Source of the DNA: Porpolomopsis calyptriformis
Taxonomy: Eukaryota > Basidiomycota > Agaricomycetes > Agaricales > Hygrophoraceae
Direction of reading: 5' to 3'
Assembly (NCBI GenBank): GCA_951640195.1
Contig: OX621170.1
Span: forward strand, 682,001-746,000
DNA length: 64,000 nt
This document shows positions 10,828 through 22,284 of this stretch, in pieces. Position numbers and translations under genes: made by a program. Within the stretch, counting starts at the first letter, position 1. Every line of letters begins with the position of its first letter. The notes beneath the pieces were generated by a model that made no database searches, was not told where the DNA came from, and saw only the letters and a list, made by a program, of their open reading frames with translations.

Positions 10828-11805
10828 ATGTCGTCTACCACCGCAGCACTTGCTTGCATCACTGCCGTACCAGACAAAAACGGTCATGTCCCACTCGAGG
10901 ATTGTCGCGCCCTCTGGCCATACTATCCCTCCATTGCCGCGGCCGCCCTCGTCGCCGCCATTTTCGGGATATCCGCCTTTACACACGTCATCCAGGCGGT
11001 TCACTATCGAATGAGGTTTTGCTGGGTCATCATCATGGCTGGATCATGGGAGACCGCTGGTTTCATCTTCCGCGTTCTATCAGCTCAGCATCAAACCAGC
11101 TTGGGACTCTATCTGCCTGGAGAACTTTTCATCCTTCTCTCGCCGATATGGATTAACGCATTCGACTACATGCTCCTCGGTCGCATGGTTTACTATTTTT
11201 TGCCGGAACAAAAAATTTTCAGATTGCACGCGACGAAATTCGCCGTGGTATTCGTCTCTCTCGACCTCGTCGCCTTCTTCATCCAACTCGTAGGCGGCAC
11301 CATGGCCTCGGGCAGGCATCCGGAAAGATTGCAGACCGGTCTGCACATCTACATGGCCGGGATAGGCTTACAAGAAGCCTTCATCCTCTTCTTCCTCTCC
11401 ATCGCCATCTCCTTCCACCGCAGGATGCTCGAGCTCGAGCGTGAAGGCGTCCTGGACCTAAAGGACAAACGCCCATGGAGACCCCTCCTCTACACCCTCT
11501 ACGCCTCTCTCGCCCTCATCACCACCAGAATCATCTTCCGCTTGGTGGAGTACTCCGCTGGCGTGTCGAGCCCGATCCCAACGCACGAAGCCTTCTTCTA
11601 TTCCCTCGAAGCCTTCCCCATGATCCTCGCCTTGTATATCCTGAATATAATCCACCCGGGTCGCACGCTCGTCGGGCCAGACGCGGACTTCCCAAAGAAG
11701 AAGCGTCAACAGAAGGAGGAGGAGAAGGAGGCGAAGAAGGAGGCGAAACGGTCCGAGCAGGAGAGGAGGGAGTTTGGGACCTTTGGCCTGGGTTCATCAG
11801 TCTGA
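10828..11805 (+). CDS. RTA1-like seven-transmembrane protein
   Basis: An intronless 325-residue membrane protein. Seven hydrophobic segments can be read, beginning near IAAAALVAAIFGISAFTHVIQ and ending near AFFYSLEAFPMILALYILNII. Family marks include the second-helix region WETAGFIFRVLS, the loop GRMVYYFLP and RIIFRLVEYSAG. RTA1/RTM1 proteins are fungal plasma-membrane proteins linked to lipid flip and resistance to 7-aminocholesterol or toxic compounds; substrate cannot be predicted. The C-terminus is a highly charged Lys/Glu tail (KKKRQQKEEEKEAKKEAK). The absence of introns agrees with an open frame at the family's usual length. Confidence 0.92.
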   Translation: MSSTTAALACITAVPDKNGHVPLEDCRALWPYYPSIAAAALVAAIFGISAFTHVIQAVHYRMRFCWVIIMAGSWETAGFIFRVLSAQHQTSLGLYLPGELFILLSPIWINAFDYMLLGRMVYYFLPEQKIFRLHATKFAVVFVSLDLVAFFIQLVGGTMASGRHPERLQTGLHIYMAGIGLQEAFILFFLSIAISFHRRMLELEREGVLDLKDKRPWRPLLYTLYASLALITTRIIFRLVEYSAGVSSPIPTHEAFFYSLEAFPMILALYILNIIHPGRTLVGPDADFPKKKRQQKEEEKEAKKEAKRSEQERREFGTFGLGSSV

Positions 11806-12035
11806 TTCCCTTGTCCGTTAGTCAGTTCCAAGGCGGGCGCAGGTAGCCACGGCATCGACGAAGGAAACGACCAACTTGTACGCTCATTTACCTGGTAGTT
11901 CACACTTTGCACTTGGCTTTGAGGCTACCAGAAATTCATAATTTAATTTATCAATCAGACATGAAACCTTCCATCATATATTCCTATGATCAGTAGCAAC
12001 GAGGGAAAGAAACTGGCCCACTTCATCTGGGGTAT

Positions 12036-13306
12036 TCAGGGATATGCTTGGTAGCTCTCGTAGGTCGGTGGTGGTGGCGTTCCACCGGGTGGCGACCCAC
12101 CTGCAGCAATGTGGGCGCGCACCGCCGCGTACGGATCCGCGTACTGCATCGTCCTGCTTACACGCGGACCGACATCGATATCAGGAAGAACGGGAGGCTG
12201 ATTGGACGTCCCAAACCCGGTCGGGGCCGGATCAGAAAATGCACCGTACGCGTCCATGCTGGGACGCGGTGCGCCGGTCGCGTAACGGTTTGAGTCGGCA
12301 AAGGGTGAACTCACGGCGTCGGTGTCGTCGTCATCGGCGGCGGTTCTGTTCGAAGTGGCGTGCCGTTGTGCAGGGATATGGTGGTAAGTGGATTCTTCGT
12401 CGCCCTCCTCTTCGTCGAGATGGCCGTGATCGGTGGGAGGATGAGTGAAAGGAGGGTCGCGTGGAAATCCGAGCTTTCCATCACGCCAGTCGCGGACAAG
12501 GAGAGCTAAGGATAATAGCCAGAAGACTGATCGAGAGTTGAGCGATGGCAGGGTGAATGAGGGAAGAAACTTACTGAATGTCAACCACACGAAGATGGAG
12601 CCTGCTTTCTTTGTGTCGCACCATCCCGGAAGGGCATTCTGGTAGTCTTTGCCTTTGCTTTGGTTCGGGTCGTTGGCGGGATTTTTGCAGCCGGGCTCTG
12701 TCCACGCTGAGATGGTGATAATGAATCTATGACCACGTAAGGAAGTGGGAACGAACAAAAGGAAGGGCACGCACGCGAGTAGGAAGCTTGCGGTCGCCCC
12801 GGTGCCAGTGAGGATGAAGGCAACACGAACTTCCTTGAGTGCACGGGCGAGTTGGACGAATTTGTCGTATTTTTCGTAAAAAACGGGAACAAGGAGCATG
12901 AAGAGGGAAAGAGCGATAGCCAAGAGAGATACAAAGATGGCAAAACCTGTAAGTCCGGCTATAGGGCGAGAATGAGTGGTGTTAGGCAAGCAGAAGGATG
13001 AACATACATGGACCAACGCCCCATTTTGCCTGAAAGCTGGCAACACTAGCAAAACAAGCCATTGCGAGAAAGCTGAAAAAGATCTGACAAGTGTGGAATA
13101 CAATTGTTGGTTTCGAGACAATCATCTGAGGTGAGAACGCGCGATGAGGAACCCAAAGACGGTACAGAGAACGAGGTGCTCACGTCGTCTTCAAATGGTA
13201 TCATTCCATGGCCCCCACCTATTCCGCCAGATGCTGACGGTGGCATACGCGAGCTTCTGGGCATGACTCTTTGCACGCCATCCTTTATTCGTTCTATGAG
13301 AGACAT
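12036..13306 (-). CDS. Four-TM MARVEL-like membrane protein with PPxY tail
   Basis: Exon 1 (from ATG 13306, MSLIERIKDGVQRVM) ends at FEDD before a GTGAGC donor and joins MIVSKPTIVFHTCQIFFSFLAM, the first membrane segment. Further exons supply segments near GFAIFVSLLAIALSLFMLLV, VAFILTGTGATASFLLA and the last hydrophobic stretch VFWLLSLALLV. A Cys-containing loop (WTEPGCKNPANDPNQ...GWCDTKKAG) lies between segments 3 and 4. The layout fits fungal MARVEL/Nce102-like or related four-TM proteins of the plasma membrane, but the exact family is uncertain. The long acidic and Ser/Pro-rich cytosolic tail ends in PPPPTYESYQAYP; PPTY is a PPxY motif that could recruit a Rsp5-type ubiquitin ligase. Confidence 0.75.
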
Positions 13307-13933
13307 GAGGAGGTAGTGGAATGGGGTGTTATCGTTGAATGATGTTGGGTTCGTTCAAAGCCGCAGCTGCTGAGCATCACCGCCACCTTTTGGTAAGCTG
13401 ACTGACCTGCTGGCACCGCAATCGGCGAGCACCACCTCAAGACACGATGGTCGTTACTCTGTGAGTTCCTCGGAAAACTGATAACGATTCAGCCTCATCT
13501 TGTTCGTGTCGGATAGTGCTAAGCGGTGATTGATCATTGCCGTTAGCTTAATGCACTTCAAAAGTGACTTGGAAGCTATTTTGACGAGCTGGACTCATTC
13601 AATCTTCTCTCGCACCGTCTCCAACGTGTGTGCAGAAATTTTGTGCATCTATTTCATGTTGCAACCAGCGAATTTTCAATTCAATCGGACGGAATGCACA
13701 CCCGTCTCCTCGACGAAAGCCGTCCGCAGAAAGTTTCTTCTCCGGAAGTCTTCTAATATCACGAGATATTAATCGCCTCGGTATCATGTATACGTATTGC
13801 TTCGACCGACTGCTGTCACTCCAAACTTTCACCCGCTGTCCGTCGATCGTCGAGGTAAGCCGCCTCCAGTTTAAATACCAACTAACATTCTCACAACCCC
13901 AAGCTATTCCTCGTCTTATTTTTCACCGTCGAG
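13307..13933. other. Intergenic interval, divergent genes
   Basis: A 627-bp interval between the divergent MARVEL-like gene and the GH79 gene. Short open frames occur on both strands but show no recognisable protein pattern or supporting splice sites. It probably holds the two promoters; I see no tRNA, repeat or clear control motif in it. Confidence 0.5.
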
Positions 13934-15810
13934 ATGGCCCTTCTCCTGTTCCTCAGTGTTACGCTATTACGCGGCCTTGGCTCAGTAGATGGCGTGTCTC
14001 TCCCCATTGCTGCACCGCAAACGGCCAAGCCCGTGTCGCCTTCTCTGTTTTCATTCTCTATTGAGCAGGACAGGTGGACGTCTTGGAGTGGGACCAGTGC
14101 CCGGAATGACTTTGCTTTTAATGCCTTTGATAATCTCAAGCAACTAACGGGGGAGCCGCCTTGGATCAGGATCGGGGCCGACTCAGAGGACCGCACCAAC
14201 TTTAACGCAGCTGTGCAGGTCACTACGTTTTCATTGTATTGGAATGTGGTCTGAGCATGGTCTTATAGTATTCTGAGGATGTTTTCCCAGCTTCAAACCC
14301 AATAGTCCCATACCCCGAAGCATCGAAGGTGATCGTGGGCGACGGTTTCTACCAAGCTGTTGCTAACCTTCCTTCAGGTACCATTTTCCATCGTCATTTT
14401 TTTTTTTTTGCTCATCTTTCTCTCGAATCCAGGCACGCATGTAATATGGGGAGTCAATTTTGGGCAGAAAAATATCACGGCCGCGTTCTTGGAGGCACAG
14501 TCGATCAGAAAAGCCTTTGCGTCTTCCGCCGTCCGGCAACATGGCATCTCCCTCGACTTTGTGGAGATTGGAAATGAGGCGGATTTATATGCCAATCATC
14601 ATGCAAGGAACTCATCGACCTGGAATGTGGCCTTGTACATCAAGGAGTTCGTGCGTGAATCTGATGCGGAATAACATGGACTCATTCTCTTGATTAGGTG
14701 GACACAGTTTGCTCTCAACGTATCCGCCGCAGCCGGTCTCTCGGCGACGTCGGGGCCTAAACTTCTTGGGGGGTCATTCGCCTTTTCGACCGCCGCCACC
14801 ACCGGGTTCTCCCCACAAGCGCTCATTCTTGGTGGCATCCTTAGCTCTCAACCAGGGTCTCTGATCACCGCGTTCGTCCATATGTCGTTGGTTTTCGATG
14901 ATCCTCAAGGGTAAAATTTTAGAATGTCCCAACACCATTACAGTGGCTCGTTCTGTGCCGGGAACGGCGGTCTACTGAGCAATCTGATGAACAAGAGGAC
15001 GATACGCGGCAATCTGACCTATTTCAGTGCGGATATTGCGGCGACGCGTCAACATGGGCTGGATTATTTCTTCGGGGAGACGAACAGCTTTTCGTGTCAC
15101 GGCGCGCCTGGGGTGAGTAACACGGCTGGGGCAGCGTTGTGGGCACTTGATTACGGACTGTTTGCGTCGACGATCGGAATCTCAAGGCTTCACTTCCACG
15201 AAGGGATTGGGTACAAATACAATCTTGTGAATAGCATTCTCGTGCTTGGGGTATCACGACTGATATTTCTATAGATCCAGCCAGTCACGCTGGAGAGATC
15301 GATTTTGGACGGCTCCCCGCTTCCCGAGCCAGCACTGCCGCACGTGCAGCCACCGTACTATGCGGCGATTATTGCGGCAGAGGCCATAGGCTCGTCTGGG
15401 ACGACTCGGATGATGGAGCTCGCGATAACTGACCCGCGGATATCTGGCTATGCGTTCTTCGAAAAGAATGCTCTGACCCGGGCGGTGCTGATCAATTCGG
15501 CTGCGTTCTTGCTTGGACAACAGAATAGGACGAGCACACATCTGGATTTGAAATTCACCGGAGGGAGTGCACCCACCACGATGACTATCAAAAGACTAGC
15601 GATCGGGTACGTTCTATGAATTTATGACATGTTCATTGACTCATGTAATACAGACATGCAGACGACGCCTCTGGGCTGACATGGGGAGGACAAAGCTACG
15701 AAACGGGAGATGCTAGAGTAGGAGGAAAGTTGGTGGTTACGAAGGCTGCCGTGAGTTCAGGAGTGGATCTAAAGGAAACTGAGGCGGTATTGGTAGAATT
15801 CCATTTCTGA
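13934..15810 (+). CDS. Secreted glycoside hydrolase family 79 (beta-glucuronidase-like)
   Basis: The N-terminus MALLLFLSVTLLRGLGSVDG is a signal peptide, so the enzyme is probably secreted. The fold is a TIM barrel followed by a beta domain. The expected acid/base Glu lies in FVEIGNEADLY (an NE pair as in heparanase-type enzymes) and the nucleophile Glu in YFFGETNSFSCHGAPGVSN. Other family stretches are GEPPWIRIGADSEDRT, LDYGLFASTIGISRLHFHEG and TWGGQSYETGDARVGG. Fungal GH79 enzymes remove glucuronic acid or its 4-O-methyl form, for example from arabinogalactan proteins or proteoglycan-like glycans; the precise substrate cannot be read here. Several short GT-AG introns are needed, such as the one ending at 15655, and all keep the frame. 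The stop follows EAVLVEFHF. Confidence 0.88.
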
Positions 15811-15962
15811 GAGTGAAGTAAACAGGGACAAAGATGGTTACGGAGAATGTTTGGTATTGTTTGGGATCGGTGCTGTAAAACTTGATCACTCGCCCTCGAC
15901 TGCGAATTGTTTCTTGGGCCTTTCCCATCTTTCGACAGTATTTTTATCAATATTCCGGCGAT

Positions 15963-16906
<944 letters not shown>

Positions 16907-17112
16907 AGAGTGTACAGTGATCACAAAGATAGCCCCGTCGTGGGAATTCAACCCCTCTTTATAAGAACGTCGTGCGCTCATCAGCCTCGAGGCTGCCTGG
17001 ATGTGATTATATGCAAGGGCAACTCCTCCACGATCATCCATTTAGCCATCCGATCCTAACCGTCCCCTTCAAAAGGAGGCCATGGCCTCCTTAGCCTCTC
17101 TCTGCCTTTCAG

Positions 17113-18091
17113 ATGTTCGCCAACTTTGCGCTTTCCACCTCTGATGGTATCCTCTTTGTCTTTCTCTCCCGTCTCTACTCACTCTTTTTCCAGACATCCC
17201 ATCCCACCCCCGGCACCGTCGTGTCCCCCGCCCTCGCAATGCCTTCATAATATTCCGCTCAGACATGTGGAAGAAACAAAAGGCGGACCCGACCGCCGAG
17301 CGCGACCACCGCACCATCAGCGTCATCGCCGGCATATGCTGGAAGGCCCTTCCCCCCGAGGAGAAGAAGGTCTACCAGCTCCGCGCCGTCCACGAGAAGG
17401 AGCTCCATGCCGCCCAGAACCCGGGCTACAAGTACGCCCCCGTCGTCCGCAGGGAGAAGCCCATCAAGAGGAGGAACCGAAACGACCCTCACAACGAGCG
17501 GGAGAGGTGCCATCGCGTCGCCTCTGTCTGGATGGAGCACTTCCAAAAGTCGTCCCCAGCCGCCTCCTCCTCCTCCTCCTCCTCTTCCTTCTCCTCCTCC
17601 TCTTCCCAACATTTCACCCCTCGCTCGCTCGCCCTCTCCAAACCGCTCGATGACCCGAGTGGTTGCTATCCCTCAGACCCCGCTCCCGATCCCTACTTTG
17701 ATCTCTCCTCGCCCTTCAACCACCCTCCCGCCAATACCGAGGCACGTCTCTTTCTTTCGCTCAATCACCCTTCTCTCAACCGTTTCCTCCCCCCTAGATG
17801 CACCATTTCGGTCAAGCTTTCGAACCAGAGTTCACCCACTCGTTCCCGCCGATGAATGCCACCTCCCTCTATCCGTCCCAGAAGGAGTACAATGGCATTC
17901 ATCCTCCCCACCCCTTCCACAACTTCGATCTCACCCCGCAGACCACCTTGGACGACAACGGATGGGCGCTTTTCGAGCTCCCCTATATGAATTACGGCCC
18001 TCAACTGGCCGGTCCCAACTATTCGCCCGTCCCGAACCCTGCTTTCGAATCCACCGAGCTTGATTTTGGCGCTTGGTTTAAACTCGAATAA
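17113..18091 (+). CDS. HMG-box transcription factor
   Basis: Exon 1 (17113-17146, MFANFALSTSD) joins exon 2 at 17194 over a 47-nt intron. The HMG box starts RVPRPRNAFIIFRSDMWKKQK and continues ISVIAGICWKALPPEEKKVYQLRAVHEKELHAAQNPGYKYAP, followed by the basic stretch RREKPIKRRNRND. RPRNAFIIFR...PGYKY is typical of fungal MATA_HMG/Rox1-like, sequence-specific HMG domains, which act in mating, morphology or repression. After a Ser-rich segment the 3' structure is unsure. Reading straight through stops at 17857. A last intron from 17746 gives a tail with FTHSFPPMNA and ends at 18091 (FGAWFKLE), which I prefer because that tail is open and ends cleanly. Target genes are unknown. Confidence 0.8.
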
Positions 18092-18333
18092 GTTACCGTC
18101 CTCTTATGCCATTCGCCCTTCGAGTTGTACAATTTCTTTCCGTCCTCTATACTCTTATGAACATCCCCTTTTGTTTCAAATTGACATCGATGCCAAAGAG
18201 TGGAGCTCACGCGCCTAGAGTTAGTCGTGTAGCAGCATGCTTGTAATTGCAAACGAACAGTTACAGAAAAGATCTAGTGTATTGCGTTTCATCGAAAACA
18301 AAAAGACATCAGTATCTCTCCTCCAGGATGAAC

Positions 18334-20059
18334 CTACACGAGTTTCGCGAGTTGGATCTGGTTTTTGTCAACGTTGGTCGAAAAGTAGGCGTTCTTGAGG
18401 AACACATCTCCCACCTGCACCACTCATCTCAGACACAAAACATAAAACAAAAAGAGAAAGATGAGCGTACCAGCCATTCGGTAGCACCGCCGACTTGACC
18501 GGAAGATATACCAGAAACACAATCACCGGTAGGATTGGCGGGGTCCACGGGTGCAACGGCGATATCCCGAGAATCAATCGCAAATGAGGTGCCTCCAAAT
18601 GTCAACGCGACGCTAGCGCTGGTAGTGCACGGTACAGTAAAGCCACCTTGTCCGTCAGGCTTTGAGCCTGGAATGGCCGCGTGCACCGCAGCGGCGTCGC
18701 TCGGGGGTGCGACAATGAGGGTTGTCCCGGTATCGAGAATGGCCGTCCGGCCTTGCAAGCCTGTATCGGTGCCGTCGACGGTGGCGGCATCCAGGTTAGC
18801 CTCCCAGAAGCCCGTTGGGGAAACATTGGCAAGGGTGGTGAGAGTTTTGGGATCGAATTTGGTTGTGTCAAGGCCACCAAAGGTAATCTCTCCGTCGTTC
18901 TTCTGGTCTGCGAGGCGGGGGATCTTGTACGAGGTGATCGCCTCGGCAATAAGCTTGTTGGAAGCGAGCGCTTCAACAGGAGTAGCCGTGTTCTGCTGCG
19001 AGAGAGCCTGGAGGAAGAAGGTGAGTGGGTGATAAAGACAGTTGGTGTGGAAACCTACCGATTTCGCCAAACCCATGAGACCATCAAAGGGAACGGTGTT
19101 CGAGGAGAAATCTACACTTTCTGTAGTTGCGACACCGAACGTATGGGCCTTCAAGTTAAGGCCAGCAACTACGATGTCGTCCGTAATGATATTACCAGAT
19201 ACCTGTCCAGTACCATATGAAACACTGAAAGGTTGTTTGGTATCCACAAACGAACTGGAACTGGTCGTCCCGAGGAAGACATGGTTTCCCTTGATGAATG
19301 AGATGAGGGTGATTCAGGTTATTGTATGAGATTGAGACTTACGCAACCACCCCCTGCCTGCGACTGGCAGTTCTCGGCGCCAACCCACAAGTCAGCGGAG
19401 CCAGAGTCCATGAGAATTGAGTAGCTCTGTGGGGGGGTGCCCATTTGAATGGTGGCAAGAAAGCCGACATCAGGGCCACTGTAGAAGGGTGGTTAACAAA
19501 GGGAAACGGCGAGAGGGAAAGAAAGGCTGACTCGATGTTCAAACCGAGAGAGTTTGAAGCACTGGGATTGTTGGCATTAGTGACCTGTCCGGGGTTATTT
19601 AGTGCGGCGATGTCGAGGGGGGATACTCCAGGACCATTGGTGTCGGCACCGGCACCAGCAGCGGCGGCGGCGGCGAGGTCCTGACCGAAGTGGGGCGGGA
19701 CCCCCTGTCGATTGAACCTCTTTTCAAGCTGGGAGCCTTGAACGGACTGGACGCGTTTATCGAGGTTAGACCTGAGCTGAGCAGGAGAGGGCTCTGCACG
19801 TCCGGTCATGCGTGCGAGACGTTTGTGACTGCGGTTGATCTGCTGCTGTAGGAACTGTGGGAGAGAAAGGTAAGAGAAAGAACTTGGAAGGAAGATCGGG
19901 GCTGACTATTTGGGGGTGAATGTCGCTTCGGGGCTGCTCGAGGCGCTTCAAAGGAAGGGTGACCATGCCAGGGCTCCTCTTTACGGGGAAGGCGCCGACG
20001 CCGTCGTAGCCAACGAGGAGAGAGGTGAGAAGGAGTGCAAAAGAAAGCTTGAGCTGCAT
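18334..20059 (-). CDS. Secreted aspartic protease (pepsin family A1)
   Basis: The start MQLKLSFALLLTSLLVGYDG is a signal peptide and is followed by a propeptide with KRS/KR sites. The first active-site motif is ILMDSGSADLWVG and the second AILDTGTTLIVAPP, both with the catalytic Asp. The flap region VSYGTGQVSG carries the expected Tyr. GGLDTTKF and the last exon (VGDVFLKNAYFSTNVDK, stop at 18334) match polyporopepsin-like enzymes. A Cys pair (CQSQAGGGC and the later C...C) may form disulfides. At least five short introns are needed. Ser replaces the usual Thr in the first DTGS; DSGS is seen in active members, so activity is expected. Acts outside the cell on proteins. Confidence 0.9.
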
Positions 20060-20258
20060 GATGACTGAAGGACCTGCCGAGAGAAAGAAAAAGAAATATT
20101 AAAGAGAGCAGGCACGGCCTGAAAAGGGGAAAAAGGAGGTGGGAGTGAGGGAGAGGGAGAGGGAGCGGTTGGTGGCATTATTGATGGTCGTGGCTTTATA
20201 GTGCTTTACTAATCACAACAGTCGTGGTTACCTTCTCCATAATAAATACATCAAAAGA

Positions 20259-21494
20259 TTACTGCAATTTCCGCTCATGTCCATACACTGCCCCGTCTAC
20301 CTCGGCTCTTGTCCCTTTCAAGCGTAACAACACTCCCCACATGGGCGTGAGCGGTGGGAGGAACATCGCAACGCGTTGCTGGTATGCGGCGTATCCGACG
20401 GGGTACTTGCTCAGCGAAATGGACTCGGTGAACCGGGTCGAGCTGTAGAATAGAGTGCAGAGCACAGCCGCGGGTAGCAGACGGTAAGCGGTCGGTTTCG
20501 GAAAGAGTGTGATGATGATCTGGCAAGAGTGAGCATAATTCGGGAAGAAACTCTGTCAATTACCCAGAACGTTTGCTCGCACAAGAAATTCGGGTGTCTC
20601 GACCAGGCCCACAAGCCTTTCGTCAGAAACCCTCGCTCGGCATCCGCGCGGGTCCAGCGAATGTGTGCACCAAACCACTCGTTCGGATCGACAACCCCCG
20701 TGCGCTTGTATGTCTGGAACGAATGCTGCTGGTTGTCGGCCGTGAACTCGACCGCGAGGGTGACGACCGCAAGGGCCGCGAGTATGTAATCAGAATTGAC
20801 TAAAGGTGCGTGTGGCTCAGTCACAGCAAACCAGGCGGGAAGGCCGAGTAGAAAGAGGATGATGTTCTGTATCACCGCTGTAAAACGGGTTAGATGGAAC
20901 GACCGGGGGGGGAAGAAACACACCTATAAAGACCAGATTGAGGACTTGGAAAAACCAAGGCGGTATCTGCTGACGGAGGACGGCCCAACGGTAGTCTTCT
21001 TCTTTTCTTTGAGCAGATCAGGGCGTGAAAGAACACGGAGGAGAGAACTCACGGATTGAACATCCCACGCCGCCACGCATGGTAACTCAGCCTACAACGA
21101 ACGGTCAGACAGTTGATTGACATGACCAGTCCGGCTCACCGCAGCATCCACAAGAACTGAGTGAGGATGAGAAAGAGGGTGTCTGAGATGGATCACCACT
21201 CACCACGAGCGCAAGCATCAGCAACGCTTTCGGACTAAAATCTCCAGAGACCCGTTCGTCGACTGCTTCCGGTGTATAAGGCAGCAACGGCAGCCACTGT
21301 ACCTTTGGCCAGAGCGGCAGTAGCGCAAAGTAGCCAGTGTAAATCGTCGGCAGGAATGTCCACACTCGGTCGACTTGGGAGACATTGCCCGTCACGATGG
21401 ACAATATGTACACAACCGCCGTCACTGCTACGCCAAACTCGCTCGGCCAGTGAAAGACGGGGGAAAGCATGGCTGAGTTGATTAAGTAATACAT
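20259..21494 (-). CDS. DUF1295 / steroid 5-alpha-reductase-like membrane protein
   Basis: Multi-pass membrane protein. Segments near PSEFGVAVTAVVYILSIVTG and AVIQNIILFLLGLPAWFAVTE are hydrophobic. The conserved C-terminal part contains VEFTADNQQHSFQTYK, GLWAWSRHPNFLCEQTFW and, after an intron, SLSKYPVGYAAYQQRV; the pattern RHPNFxxE near the membrane is the hallmark of DUF1295 and related reductases and ICMT-like proteins, where it binds NADPH or a cofactor. Substrate is unknown. Four or more short introns are needed. Start is either ATG 21494 (MYYLINSAMLSP) or ATG 21470. Either way the start is only 5-29 bp from the divergent SDE2 start. Confidence 0.85.
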
Positions 21495-21499
21495 CCCTC

Positions 21500-22256
21500 A
21501 TGTCGACCACCACCATCCTCTGTTCGACGTTCCCTCCGTTCCCTACACTATCACTCTGTGTTCCGTCGGACACCACCCTTCACGAGCTTTCTGCCCTTTT
21601 ATTTGACCGCTACCCATTCTTGCCGGCCTCCGAAACACTCTATTTGTCCTCTCATGCTGGCCCGATTTCGACGCTTGCCGCTCTTCATGACCCCTCCTCT
21701 ACTTTCATCAGTCTAAGACTCACACCCCGTCTTTTGGGTGGAAAGGGCGGTTTTGGGTCCCAGTTGCGTGCCGCCGGGGGACGGATGAGCAGCCAGAAGA
21801 CGAGCAACAATGACTCCTGTCGGGATCTCACCGGCCGACGGTTGAGCACCATCAAGGAGGCCAAAAAGTAGGTGAATTTTTGCTATTCTTGCCACGCACC
21901 GCTTAATGAATTGAACAGATTGGCCGAATACCTTGAAGGCGAATCAGCCCGGAAGAAAGCCGCCGCTGAGGCTGCAAAGGCCAAGTTGGAAGCCCTGGAG
22001 AAAAAGCTTGGGATAAGTGGAGACTCGGAGGCAGTCGCGGGAAAGAAACACCGGTTCGACGACACCGAGTATCTCGAGCAGAGTCGGGAGATCGTGGATA
22101 CCGTGAAGAGTGCGGTCTCTGTCGGTAAGTGTTTGTCTTGATGGCCAGCACCCTCCTCACCTCTTCACAGGGTTACTAAGAAAGAAAAAGAAACCAAAGA
22201 CGACGGCAGAGCCCAAGGATGATGGCGATACCCCTCCTACCGTAGCTGTTGAATAA
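21500..22256 (+). CDS. SDE2: SDE2 family splicing / genome-stability protein
   Basis: Sde2 is made as a ubiquitin-like precursor and cleaved after a Gly-Gly to release a protein that joins the spliceosome and protects replication. Here the N-terminal ubiquitin-like part (about residues 1-78) runs to LLGGKGGFGSQLRAAG; cleavage is expected after GG before KGG. It continues CRDLTGRRLSTIKEAKK, then over an intron to LAEYLEGESARKKAAAEA, both Sde2 marks. A Lys/Ala/Glu coiled coil follows. A last exon (LLRKKKKPKTTAEPK) ends at 22256. The next gene, LYS4, begins 28 bp later on the same strand, so there is hardly room for separate 3' and 5' control regions. Confidence 0.92.
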
Positions 22257-22284
22257 TATAATTTTTTGATATTTTAACACTCAC

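Noticed and set aside
11458..11800. Antisense open frames of up to 88 codons over the RTA1-like gene.
   Set aside because: GC-rich shadow frames; no start context, domain or splice support.
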